Shown here: positions 1 to 6,631 of the stretch, one piece after another
Numbering within the stretch: position 1 is the stretch's first letter
How the letters are laid out: every line of letters starts with the position of its first letter
Assembly (NCBI GenBank): GCA_021648425.1
Contig: JAKISV010000066.1
Location: 1 to 13,301 of the forward strand
From: Rhizobiaceae bacterium
GTDB taxonomy: Bacteria > Pseudomonadota > Alphaproteobacteria > Rhizobiales > Rhizobiaceae
Direction of reading: 5' to 3'
Length of the DNA: 13,301 nt
Notes under the pieces: model-generated
Told to the model about the DNA's origin: nothing
Seen by the model: only the letters and a program-made list of their open reading frames with translations
Databases searched by the model: none
Position numbers and translations under genes: made by a program

Positions 1-183
1 CAGCCCAAAAGCCTTCCTATCGTCTTTAGATTCGATTTTTTCCGAAGCCTGATTGTAGTACATTGCGCTGTCTTGACTTTTAAACTTCCACTCCCTGACT
101 GCGATAGTGCCATCTTCCTTAACGAGAATGTTACGAGGAGATAGTGCTCCGTGGATGCTTCGTTCTTTATGTATCATTTTCAG
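1..183 (-). other. Eukaryotic-type protein kinase (pseudokinase-like) fragment, open at the window edge
   Basis: Read on the minus strand from about 183 down to 1, one frame stays open to the window edge and encodes a segment laid out like kinase subdomains VIb to IX. IHGALSPRNILV stands where kinases have the HRDLKPxNILL catalytic loop. An acidic turn (KEDG) and a V-R-E-W stretch follow at the position of the DFG loop. About 27 residues later comes K-D-D-R-K-A-F-G-L, which matches the subdomain IX pattern D-x-W-x-F-G. The catalytic Asp of HRD is Ala and the DFG Asp is not present, so this slice would belong to a pseudokinase. The frame hits a stop at 196-198, just inside the tatD sequence, so homology ends near 174-183. 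The general look recalls the large TKL-like kinase families of protists such as trichomonads; that is an impression, not a search result. No start is assigned because the fragment is internal to a gene. Confidence 0.45.
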
Positions 184-446
184 GCATACTGACCTTCAAA
201 AACTCGCAGGAATTGCGAGATATAGCCGCTGACATCCCCATGGAGCGCTTGTTAGTGGAAACAGACGCACCTTATCTGGCACCCACGCCATTTCGCGGCA
301 AACGCAACGAACCTTCCTATACTGTTCACACTGCAAAAGTGCTGGCGCAAGTCAAAGGGGTCAGCGAACAGGAAATCTGGCGGCAGACCACTGAGAATTT
401 TTTCAGGCTTTTCTCCAAAATCCCCAAACCGGTTGATTTCGCATGA
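144..446 (+). CDS. tatD: TatD-family metal-dependent hydrolase (DNase), C-terminal remnant
   Basis: The frame from about 171 to 446 encodes the C-terminal third of a TatD-family TIM-barrel metal-dependent hydrolase. Visible hallmarks are SFSGILTFKN, the metal-site region LLVETDAPYLAPTP, the RGKRNEP segment and a final ENFFRLF. Full-length TatD is about 260 residues; only about 90 are present, without the N-terminal HxH, Glu and middle His metal ligands, so this piece cannot be active alone. A GTG at 144 opens the frame, but residues before about 171 do not resemble TatD and are antisense to the kinase-like fragment; the frame itself is open back to a stop at 120-122. The stop overlaps the next gene's ATG as ATGA, a sign of translational coupling. 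In related alphaproteobacteria tatD usually sits with metG upstream; here the upstream part is replaced by unrelated sequence. Confidence 0.8.
   Translation: MLRGCFVLYVSFSGILTFKNSQELRDIAADIPMERLLVETDAPYLAPTPFRGKRNEPSYTVHTAKVLAQVKGVSEQEIWRQTTENFFRLFSKIPKPVDFA
174..183. other. Junction between kinase-like sequence and tatD
   Basis: The bases TCATTTTCAG can be read forward as the Ser-Phe-Ser of TatD and in reverse as the Leu-Lys-Met-Ile of the kinase-like frame. The switch between two unrelated genes therefore lies within or beside this short ambiguous overlap. No inverted terminal repeat, target-site duplication or transposase sequence is visible. A short shared sequence at the breakpoint is what a chimeric assembly, a ligation artefact or microhomology-mediated joining would leave. 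Confidence 0.45.
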
Positions 447-1270
447 GTGACATAATGCGTTTTACCATACTGGGTTGTGGTTCATCACCCGGCGTTCCAA
501 GAATTGGCGGCATATGGGGTGATTGCGATCCGCAAAATCCAAAAAACCGCCGCCTGCGCTGTTCTCTTGCCGTTGAGCGTATCAGTACAAAAGGTACAAC
601 GTGCCTGATTGTTGACACGGGACCCGATTTTCGCCAGCAGATGCTTAATGCAAACATCAAACGGCTCGATGGGGTGCTTTATACCCATGGCCATGCTGAT
701 CACGTGCATGGGATAGACGATCTGCGCGGTTTTGCTATTCTTCAACGCGAACGTATTAACATCCATGCCAATCAGGATACATTGGCACGGCTGCATCAGG
801 GATTTGATTATTGTTTTAAGTCGCAAAACCCGCAAATGTATCCGCCAATTTTAAATGCCTCGCTAATTGAGCCTTTAAAACCGGTAACAATAGAAGGTGA
901 GGGTGGCCCGATCACCGCCCTGCCCATCCCGCAAATTCACGGTCCAATGCAGTCTATCGGTTATCGCTTTATATGCGGCAACGGTAATGATGTGTGCTAT
1001 TCCTGCGATATCAGTGGCATTGAGCGCGAGATTGAGCAGCACTATCAAAACCTCAACATCTGGATTTTGGATGCGCTGCAATATAAATCCCACATTTCTC
1101 ATTTTTCCCTCAGTGAAGCTCTCGAGTGGATCGAAAAAATAAATCCACGCCAGGCACTGCTAACCCACATGCACATACCGCTTGACTATGAGGCCGTGGA
1201 AAAAGAAACTCCCAACCATGTGCATCCGTCTTATGATGGTTTGTCATTTGAGATGAAAATTGACGATTGA
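443..1270 (+). CDS. MBL-fold metallo-hydrolase (PhnP-like / cyclic phosphodiesterase family)
   Basis: A 275-residue metallo-beta-lactamase-fold hydrolase. The zinc-binding signature H-x-H-x-D-H is H82-G-H84-A-D86-H87 inside THGHADHVHGIDDLRGF. Other expected ligands are H166 (QIHG), D189 (YSCD) and the late T-H-M-H at 241-244. The N-terminal FTILGCGSSPGVPRIGG and CDPQNPKNRR blocks are typical of the alphaproteobacterial branch of the PF12706 family that includes the phosphoribosyl cyclic phosphodiesterase PhnP. There are no phn genes nearby, so a phosphonate role is not implied and the substrate is unknown; a cytoplasmic phosphodiesterase is the best guess. The ATG at 443 overlaps the tatD stop (ATGA). 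An internal ATG at 455, just before Arg-Phe-Thr-Ile-Leu, is an alternative start. All metal ligands are present, so it should be functional. Confidence 0.85.
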   Translation: MSDIMRFTILGCGSSPGVPRIGGIWGDCDPQNPKNRRLRCSLAVERISTKGTTCLIVDTGPDFRQQMLNANIKRLDGVLYTHGHADHVHGIDDLRGFAILQRERINIHANQDTLARLHQGFDYCFKSQNPQMYPPILNASLIEPLKPVTIEGEGGPITALPIPQIHGPMQSIGYRFICGNGNDVCYSCDISGIEREIEQHYQNLNIWILDALQYKSHISHFSLSEALEWIEKINPRQALLTHMHIPLDYEAVEKETPNHVHPSYDGLSFEMKIDD

Positions 1271-1415
1271 TGCCTCGGGCATAATAGTTATGTATGTGGC
1301 AAAGGTGTTATATAACAATTAGATACAGTTGTTTGCTTATTCAATGGTAATCCAATTATGTTCCATAATATATATTATGCAATCGGGATTAATACCTGAG
1401 GATGCACCAACACAA
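1271..1415. other. Convergent intergenic spacer with two AT-rich perfect palindromes
   Basis: This 145-base spacer lies between the stops of the MBL hydrolase (+) and the Rossmann protein (-). It holds two perfect palindromes: TGTTATATAACA at 1306-1317 and CATAATATATATTATG at 1364-1379. Neither is GC-rich with a flanking T tract, so neither is a textbook intrinsic terminator. The arrangement suggests a weak bidirectional terminator, a cruciform-prone site or a protein-binding site. No ORF with convincing coding character crosses it. Confidence 0.5.
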
Positions 1416-1955
1416 TTACAATTCCAGGCTCAGAACACCTTCTACAGTCCCTGCTGTGATTTGTTTGCGCCGGGGATGTTTCACCCCTTCAATTACCGCT
1501 GTTGATATCTCTTCGTCCAACAGCCACCTCTGGCCCTGCGGGTCATTGACCCAGCCAAGTATAATTGTTTGCCTGGAAATCTGACTGGAACCAGGCGCAT
1601 TGCGTTTTATCAGTATTTCAGGGTCACGGGATGCGCAGCCGTGTATTCTAATGGAGCGGCCCTTGTCATTCAGTCTGTTTTCCAGATGTTCAACAATCCA
1701 GATTGCTTCATCATGTATCCAGGATATCAACAAATCGAACTCCGGCAGCTTGGAAAGTGCTGCAATTGTCTGATCATTTGGAGCCAGCCAGTCCAGTTTG
1801 AGCCCATGGGCACCAATTTCTTTTGCAAGCTTATCGGGGTTTCTGGAACCAATAGTCGTTTGTGATGAATTGCACGCAACAAACCGCGTTGCGCTCTCCA
1901 GCATACCGGTGCCGCCTACTACCAGCGAACGGCCAAAGAGCTTATTACCATTCAT
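1416..1955 (-). CDS. Small Rossmann-fold NAD(P)-binding protein (SDR-like)
   Basis: A 179-residue protein beginning with a dinucleotide-binding fold: beta strand, then V-V-G-G-T-G-M-L at residues 12-19, then I-G-S-R-N-P at 36-40 after the second strand, where the cofactor ribose would be recognised. A second hydrophobic strand, DLLISWIHDEA (74-84), resembles the strand 4 region of SDR proteins. The Y-x-x-x-K catalytic pair of classical short-chain dehydrogenases is not evident and the protein is shorter than the usual 250 residues, so it may be a binding protein or atypical reductase rather than a standard dehydrogenase. The ATG at 1955 overlaps the upstream penicillin-acylase stop as ATGA. 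A further in-frame ATG at 1976 would add seven residues and a longer overlap. It is probably expressed with the acylase; substrate unknown. Confidence 0.7.
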   Translation of the reverse strand: MNGNKLFGRSLVVGGTGMLESATRFVACNSSQTTIGSRNPDKLAKEIGAHGLKLDWLAPNDQTIAALSKLPEFDLLISWIHDEAIWIVEHLENRLNDKGRSIRIHGCASRDPEILIKRNAPGSSQISRQTIILGWVNDPQGQRWLLDEEISTAVIEGVKHPRRKQITAGTVEGVLSLEL

Positions 1956-4432
1956 TGCTTGCGTTCCATCATCCACACCCCAATCGCACCCTTTTCATAT
2001 TCAGCGGGGTCTGTCGTCATCGGCAGATATTTCACATCCGCCCAACGTTCAGCAAAATTGCGATAATTGGACGACAGAAAGTTACCGCTTTGGCCGGTAG
2101 TTTGAATAAACATGGATTTATTCAGGTCAGAAAAATCGTAGATTGCCCTTAGCGAAGATGAAGAACGGTTATAAAACGGGTTATCTTTGCCAAAATCAGT
2201 CTGCCCGCGCAAAAGAGTGTAAGGCCCCCCTCCACTCTCGACTTCGATATTAAACAGTTTATCCAGTGGTGAAACTTTTGCGAATGGTCTGTGTTGGCCA
2301 TAGGCAATATGCGCCTTGCCCCAACGCCATTGTTTCCAGTCTTCGCCATAAGTGGTTTGCAGCGACTTAATTGCTTTATCGAAGCTGGACAAGATAATCT
2401 CGCCGCAGCTTTGTACACCCTCAGATTCGCGGTTATCACACCAGTCTCGCGCGCCGCCGTTTTCGAGAATAGCAAGGACAATTGAAATACGTCCCTTTTC
2501 AAACAACTTAAATTCTTCACCCAGGTCATCTTCCAAAAGCGCCTGAGATATTTCCTTGAACCATGCCATCATTATCAGCGGCACATTCCCTTCTCTATTC
2601 ATGCGCCCATCCCAGTTTCTGACAGCATCAATAATTTCGCTATCAATGGTGATACCGGCCGGCATTTGCGCAAATGCCTCATCGCGAAACTGTATCAATG
2701 GCGGTGAATAATCATCGCCCTGAGCCGCAATCATGCTGGCAACATCGTGGGGCGCATTTGATTTAACAATCAGTTGCTCAACCCGCTTATGGCGATAATC
2801 TTCTGCCCAGTCCCAGGTCAGGTGCGGTGAATAGTCCTGATCAACAAATTTGGTGTTGGCAGAAAACAACACTCCATTTTCCGGGTTTTGAATTTGCGGC
2901 AGTTGTTCAAAATCAAGAAACCCCTGCCATTGGTATTGCGGCAACCAGCCTGGAACCGGCGCACGGCCCATAATCATGTTTTCAGGTTTTCTGACAGCAA
3001 CGCGCGCCGGGGCGACAAAACCGATATTTCCCTGTGTGTCCCCGATAACAATCGATTGCATGGGTGACACCAGCGAACGGGTGGCATCTATCACACCGGC
3101 GACATTTTCTGCCTGCGTAATATCGACCAATGCATCCATAGAAGTGTCATCATTGGTAAGCGCAATCCATTTCAAAGCTGCCACATGGCCCTTGGGCAGG
3201 TATTTTTTCAAACTCCTGTAGTCTTCAGGCAACACCGGCCCGTTTCGGGTTGAACGTATGGTAATTTTAATATCCGGCTTACCTGATACTTTAATAATCT
3301 CCTCGCGTTCAACAAACGCCTCCCAGCCATTTTCTGTTAAATACTGCTTTTCATTTTCAGGGTTCTGGCGCTCAACATATAAATCCTGTGAATCCAGATA
3401 ACTGGTGGTAAATCCCCAGGCGACTTTGTCATTGCGCCCTAACATAACAAGTGGAATTGACGGCATGCTGGCACCAATCAGGTTTTCGCGTTTTCCATCT
3501 TCCTCCCATGACAAATGGGCCAGATACCAGATTGAAGGCGCGGTGAGGCCTAGATGGGGATCATTGGCCAACAACACCTTGCCGCTTGTCGTGCGTGAAC
3601 CTGACACCACCCAGTTGTTGGAAGCGGTAACGCCAATTGGCCAGTCAAGGTCAAATCCGCTTGCGGTTCGGGTTAGATCGTCAGTTGTAATCCCCTGCCC
3701 TGTTTGGATTACTTTTCCCGTTTCCGGGAAACCGTATATTTTTCGCAGATCAGGTAATGGTGGTGGATTGTCTTTGGCATTATAACGAACCAGATTATCT
3801 ATTTCGTTTGAATTGAACCCTTTTGAAGCCAATGCCAACCGGCGCACTTCATCAGCCATGTTGGCCCCAAGCGTCAACGCCATTATTTTGACAGTCATCA
3901 AGCTCTGCCAGGGTTCCCATGGTTCTGGTTTATGGCCAAGAATCATAAATTCCGGTGGCAGGGCCGGTTCAAATCTTCGTTTTTCCCGGTTGATATAGGC
4001 ATTGACGCCACGGGCATAGGCTTGCAGCACTTCTTTGGTTTCGGGTTTAAGGCGCTCGTAGGATTTTCGCGAATACCCATCAAGATCAATGGTGCGCAGA
4101 AACTTGTCGCTATCTACAGTTGCCTCCCCAAACATCTCTGAAAGACGCCCCTGCCCGGCCATGCGGAAGGTTTCCATCTGCCACAGTCTTTCCTGGGCGT
4201 GAATATATCCTTGAGCTGCCGCTACATCGACAATCGATTTACCCGTGATATGGGGAATACCTTCCTTGTCGCGCACCACACGCACACTTTCACCAAGCTC
4301 CGGAATTTTTGCAATACCGTTATCTGCGGTAACAGAGCGTGAAATAAAGATATAACCGACCCCGCCAATAACCAGCGCCAGTACCGAAAGCGCTGCCAAT
4401 ATTCTAAAAACCCATTTTAAACCTTTACGCAT
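1952..4432 (-). CDS. Penicillin acylase family Ntn-hydrolase, membrane-anchored
   Basis: A self-processing N-terminal-nucleophile amidase of the penicillin G acylase family (PF01804), 826 residues from the start at 4432. Residues about 8-31 form a hydrophobic signal or anchor segment after a basic start (MRKGLKWVFR), so the enzyme should face the periplasm. Then come the alpha-chain region (IHAQERLWQMETFRMAGQGRLSE), a spacer, and the beta-chain N-terminus at Ser271 within T-A-S-N-N-W-V-V-S-G. Ser271 should become the catalytic nucleophile after autocleavage. GKVLLANDPHL and the C-terminal GGGPYTLLRGQ and IQTTGQSGNF blocks are also family hallmarks. Known members cleave beta-lactam side chains or N-acyl homoserine lactones; sequence alone does not choose the substrate. 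The frame could also start at 4465, 11 residues earlier; 4432 is preferred because the basic residues then directly precede the hydrophobic segment and GGGA-like bases lie at useful spacing. Confidence 0.9.
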   Translation of the reverse strand: MRKGLKWVFRILAALSVLALVIGGVGYIFISRSVTADNGIAKIPELGESVRVVRDKEGIPHITGKSIVDVAAAQGYIHAQERLWQMETFRMAGQGRLSEMFGEATVDSDKFLRTIDLDGYSRKSYERLKPETKEVLQAYARGVNAYINREKRRFEPALPPEFMILGHKPEPWEPWQSLMTVKIMALTLGANMADEVRRLALASKGFNSNEIDNLVRYNAKDNPPPLPDLRKIYGFPETGKVIQTGQGITTDDLTRTASGFDLDWPIGVTASNNWVVSGSRTTSGKVLLANDPHLGLTAPSIWYLAHLSWEEDGKRENLIGASMPSIPLVMLGRNDKVAWGFTTSYLDSQDLYVERQNPENEKQYLTENGWEAFVEREEIIKVSGKPDIKITIRSTRNGPVLPEDYRSLKKYLPKGHVAALKWIALTNDDTSMDALVDITQAENVAGVIDATRSLVSPMQSIVIGDTQGNIGFVAPARVAVRKPENMIMGRAPVPGWLPQYQWQGFLDFEQLPQIQNPENGVLFSANTKFVDQDYSPHLTWDWAEDYRHKRVEQLIVKSNAPHDVASMIAAQGDDYSPPLIQFRDEAFAQMPAGITIDSEIIDAVRNWDGRMNREGNVPLIMMAWFKEISQALLEDDLGEEFKLFEKGRISIVLAILENGGARDWCDNRESEGVQSCGEIILSSFDKAIKSLQTTYGEDWKQWRWGKAHIAYGQHRPFAKVSPLDKLFNIEVESGGGPYTLLRGQTDFGKDNPFYNRSSSSLRAIYDFSDLNKSMFIQTTGQSGNFLSSNYRNFAERWADVKYLPMTTDPAEYEKGAIGVWMMERKQ

Positions 4433-4502
4433 ATCGTTTGTCCCAATAAGAATTTGCCCAGCCATATCTTTAATGGTTCATTGTGACAGGAAGGAAATGA
4501 AA
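4433..4502. promoter_or_regulatory. Divergent start region, acylase / hydroxyacid dehydrogenase
   Basis: The two divergent genes are separated by only about 70 bases between the preferred starts (37 if the longer acylase start is used). At least one promoter must therefore overlap coding or leader sequence. The purine run AGGAAGGA at 4488-4495 is a good Shine-Dalgarno for the ATG at 4503, with about 7-8 bases of spacing, and argues against the earlier in-frame ATGs at 4473 and 4497. I could not identify convincing -35/-10 boxes. Confidence 0.4.
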
Positions 4503-5378
4503 ATGGCAAGGGTTGCTTTTATTGGTTTGGGTGTAATGGGTTATCCAATGGCAGGACACCTGGCAAAAGCCGGGCATCAGGTGACGGTTTTTAACCGCAC
4601 TGCACAAAAAGCCAAATCCTGGGTTGAGGAATATGGCGGAAGCCATGCCGCAATTCCGGCAGAAGCAGCAGATGGCTGTGATTTTGTCTTTGCCTGCGTG
4701 GGAAATGATGATGATCTTCGCTCTGTTACCACCGATAATGGCGGGGCATTTAGTGCTATGAAGCCAGGATCAATATTTATAGACAACACTACTGCATCAG
4801 CAGATATTGCCCGTGAATTAAATGAGATAGCAAAAACTTCCGCTTTTGGTTTTCTTGATGCACCAGTGTCCGGCGGCCAGGCCGGGGCGCAAAACGGGGC
4901 ATTAACTGTTATGGTTGGTGGCGATATTGAAGTTTTTGATAAAGCAAAACCTGTAATCGAATGTTATTCAAAAATGGTGGGACATATGGGTTCTTCGGGC
5001 TCTGGCCAGATTGCCAAGATGGTCAATCAGATATGTATTGCCAGCCTCGTACAAGGCCTTGCTGAGGGCATCAATTTTGCCCAGAATGCCGGTCTTGATG
5101 TGGAAAACCTGATTGAAGTTATTTCAAAAGGTGCAGCTGGTTCCTGGCAGATGTCAAATCGATACGAAACCATGAATGCCGGCGAATATGAACACGGATT
5201 TGCCGTCGACTGGATGCGCAAGGATTTGCAAATATGTCTGGCGGAAGCGCGCAACAATGGCTCACAGCTGCCAATTACCGCATTGGTTGACCAGTTCTAT
5301 TCAGAAGTTCAAACAATGGGCGTCAATCGCTGGGATACTGCCAGTCTGCTTGCGCGTTTAAAAAAGTTTGAAAGTTAG
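4503..5378 (+). CDS. NAD(P)-dependent beta-hydroxyacid dehydrogenase (3-hydroxyisobutyrate dehydrogenase family)
   Basis: A 291-residue oxidoreductase of the 3-hydroxyisobutyrate dehydrogenase / tartronate semialdehyde reductase family. The N-terminal cofactor motif is I-G-L-G-V-M-G-Y-P-M-A (residues 7-17). The substrate-binding block DAPVSGG lies at about 119-125. The catalytic lysine is K172 in GSGQIAKMVNQ, with the conserved Asn four residues later (N175 region). After the second cofactor strand the sequence reads V-F-N-R-T; an Asn-Arg here, rather than an acidic residue, is usually associated with NADPH preference, as in the glyoxylate/succinic semialdehyde reductase branch. The exact substrate is undecided: hydroxyisobutyrate, tartronate semialdehyde and glyoxylate are all possible. 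The start at 4503 is chosen for its Shine-Dalgarno and because family members begin just before the first beta strand. It stands alone, with a hairpin right after the stop. Confidence 0.87.
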   Translation: MARVAFIGLGVMGYPMAGHLAKAGHQVTVFNRTAQKAKSWVEEYGGSHAAIPAEAADGCDFVFACVGNDDDLRSVTTDNGGAFSAMKPGSIFIDNTTASADIARELNEIAKTSAFGFLDAPVSGGQAGAQNGALTVMVGGDIEVFDKAKPVIECYSKMVGHMGSSGSGQIAKMVNQICIASLVQGLAEGINFAQNAGLDVENLIEVISKGAAGSWQMSNRYETMNAGEYEHGFAVDWMRKDLQICLAEARNNGSQLPITALVDQFYSEVQTMGVNRWDTASLLARLKKFES

Positions 5379-5424
5379 GCAAGGAGGATGCCGACAGTTT
5401 AAGTGCAGGCACCCTCCCGTTGCC
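5378..5424 (+). terminator. Long imperfect hairpin after the dehydrogenase stop
   Basis: GGCAAGGAGGATGCC (5378-5392) pairs with GGCACCCTCCCGTTGCC (5408-5424). This gives 14 base pairs in blocks of 5, 5 and 4, broken by one A/C mismatch and a two-base bulge, around a 15-base loop. It starts at the last base of the dehydrogenase stop codon, where a terminator is expected. No T tract follows, so intrinsic termination is not assured; mRNA 3'-end protection or a structured leader are alternatives. The left arm holds a perfect AAGGAGG directly abutting an ATG with a four-codon frame, but the zero spacing makes translation unlikely. Confidence 0.4.
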
Positions 5425-5580
5425 TCAGATTGCACCCCCAAAATATGGGGACGGGTCTAGGTAACCGCACATAAAGGCAGAAAAAAGATCAGCTAAAGCA
5501 ATTTTTTGCAGATCGATATACAAAACAATTTTCGCGTCCTATTATTCTGTCATTGTATGCTCAAAAGTACTGGAAATTTC
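5425..5580 (+). promoter_or_regulatory. Leader and presumed promoter region of the cysK operon
   Basis: This spacer must carry the cysK promoter. It contains a small hairpin, CCCCA-AAATA-TGGGG (5436-5450), followed by AT-rich sequence. I recognise no riboswitch: it does not match the SAM-II pattern known upstream of sulfur genes in alphaproteobacteria, and no T-box features are visible. The cysK frame is open upstream to 5506, but that stretch has no family resemblance and is probably untranslated. Confidence 0.35.
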
Positions 5581-6621
5581 ATGGAAATCCGCAATTCTGC
5601 TATCGAGGCAATCGGCAATACGCCGCTAATCCGCCTCAATAAAGCTTCTGAACTCACCGGCTGCAATATCCTTGGCAAAGCTGAATTTATGAATCCCGGC
5701 CAATCCGTTAAAGACAGAGCAGCGTTGTATATCATTCGCGATGCGGAAAAAAAGGGGTTGTTGCGGCCTGGCGGCGTTATTGTTGAAGGGACGGCTGGAA
5801 ATACAGGAATTGGACTGACCGTGGTCGCCAATGCGCTTGGTTATAGAACCGTAATTGTTATTCCCGATACCCAGAGCCAGGAAAAGAAAGATACGTTGCG
5901 GCTGTTTGGTGCCCAGTTGATTGAGGTGCCGGCGATGCCTTATCGCAAACCAAATAACTTTGTAAAAATTTCCGGCAGGCTTGCAGATCAACTGGCAAAA
6001 ACAGAATCAAATGGCGCAATCTGGGCAAACCAGTTTGACAATACTGCCAACCGGGAAGCTCATATTCAAGGCACAGCCAGTGAAATCTGGCACCAGTGTG
6101 ATGGCAAAATCGATGGTTTTGTCAGTGCTGTTGGAACAGGTGGCACCCTTGCGGGCGTTGGTATGGGGCTTAAATCCTATAACAAGGATATCAAAATTGC
6201 TCTGGCAGACCCCGATGGCGCGACGCTCTATTCCTATTACACTACAGGTGAACACAAATCCGAGGGTGGTTCGATTGCCGAAGGCATCGGTCAAATTCGC
6301 ATAACCGGCAATCTTGTCGATGCACCCGTTGATATTGCCTTCAATATTCCCGACACAGAAGCATTGCCCATTGTTTTTGATCTGCTCAAACATGAAGGGT
6401 TATGCATGGGCCTTTCTACCGGCGTCAATGTGGCTGGGGCCATTCGGCTTGCGAAAGAGCTGGGGCCGGGACATACCATCGTGACAATGTTGTGCGATTT
6501 TGGCACGCGTTATCATTCCAAACTGTTCAATCCCGATTTTCTGCATTCCAAAAACCTGCCGGTTGCCCATTGGCTCGAACAACGCGTGGAAATCGACGTG
6601 CCATTTACTGATGAAGAATAA
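5581..6621 (+). CDS. cysK: Cysteine synthase A (O-acetylserine sulfhydrylase), long alphaproteobacterial form
   Basis: A PLP-dependent enzyme that joins O-acetylserine and sulfide to make L-cysteine in the cytoplasm. The start at 5581 gives 346 residues beginning MEIRNSAIEAIGNTPLIRL, as in the family. The PLP lysine is K44 in NPGQSVKDRAAL. The substrate loop is T-A-G-N-T-G at 71-76. A glycine-rich phosphate-binding loop follows (VGTGGTLAGV), and the C-terminal PLP-ring region contains GLSTGVNVAGA. It is about 25 residues longer than enterobacterial CysK because of a tail ending near SKNLPVAHWL, as in the long rhizobial-type paralogues. It is the first gene of a tight operon: the next start is 10 bases after its stop. 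Pairing with a mercaptopyruvate sulfurtransferase fits a cysteine/sulfide balance role. A cystathionine beta-synthase-like reaction cannot be ruled out from sequence. Confidence 0.93.
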   Translation: MEIRNSAIEAIGNTPLIRLNKASELTGCNILGKAEFMNPGQSVKDRAALYIIRDAEKKGLLRPGGVIVEGTAGNTGIGLTVVANALGYRTVIVIPDTQSQEKKDTLRLFGAQLIEVPAMPYRKPNNFVKISGRLADQLAKTESNGAIWANQFDNTANREAHIQGTASEIWHQCDGKIDGFVSAVGTGGTLAGVGMGLKSYNKDIKIALADPDGATLYSYYTTGEHKSEGGSIAEGIGQIRITGNLVDAPVDIAFNIPDTEALPIVFDLLKHEGLCMGLSTGVNVAGAIRLAKELGPGHTIVTMLCDFGTRYHSKLFNPDFLHSKNLPVAHWLEQRVEIDVPFTDEE

Positions 6622-6631
6622 GGTAAAAGAA

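Noticed and set aside
1..200. Mobile element boundary at the tatD breakpoint
   Set aside because: No terminal inverted repeats, target duplication, integrase or transposase coding sequence is visible at the junction.
1798..2152. Two overlapping plus-strand frames across the acylase/Rossmann gene boundary
   Set aside because: Both are antisense to well-supported genes and their translations lack any conserved pattern.
5388..5402. Four-codon leader peptide (Met-Pro-Thr-Val) behind AAGGAGG
   Set aside because: The Shine-Dalgarno abuts the ATG with no spacing and is locked in a stem; there are no regulatory codons such as repeated Cys.
5506..5580. In-frame 25-residue upstream extension of CysK
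   Set aside because: The extension has no family resemblance and no ribosome site; the ATG at 5581 gives the standard N-terminus.
5425..5580. Possible SAM-II or other sulfur riboswitch upstream of cysK
   Set aside because: No match to the SAM-II pseudoknot pattern or other riboswitch cores I can recall could be found by eye.
6500..6631. In-frame upstream extension of the sulfurtransferase into cysK
   Set aside because: It would overlap cysK by over 120 bases; the ATG at 6632 sits properly after the cysK stop.
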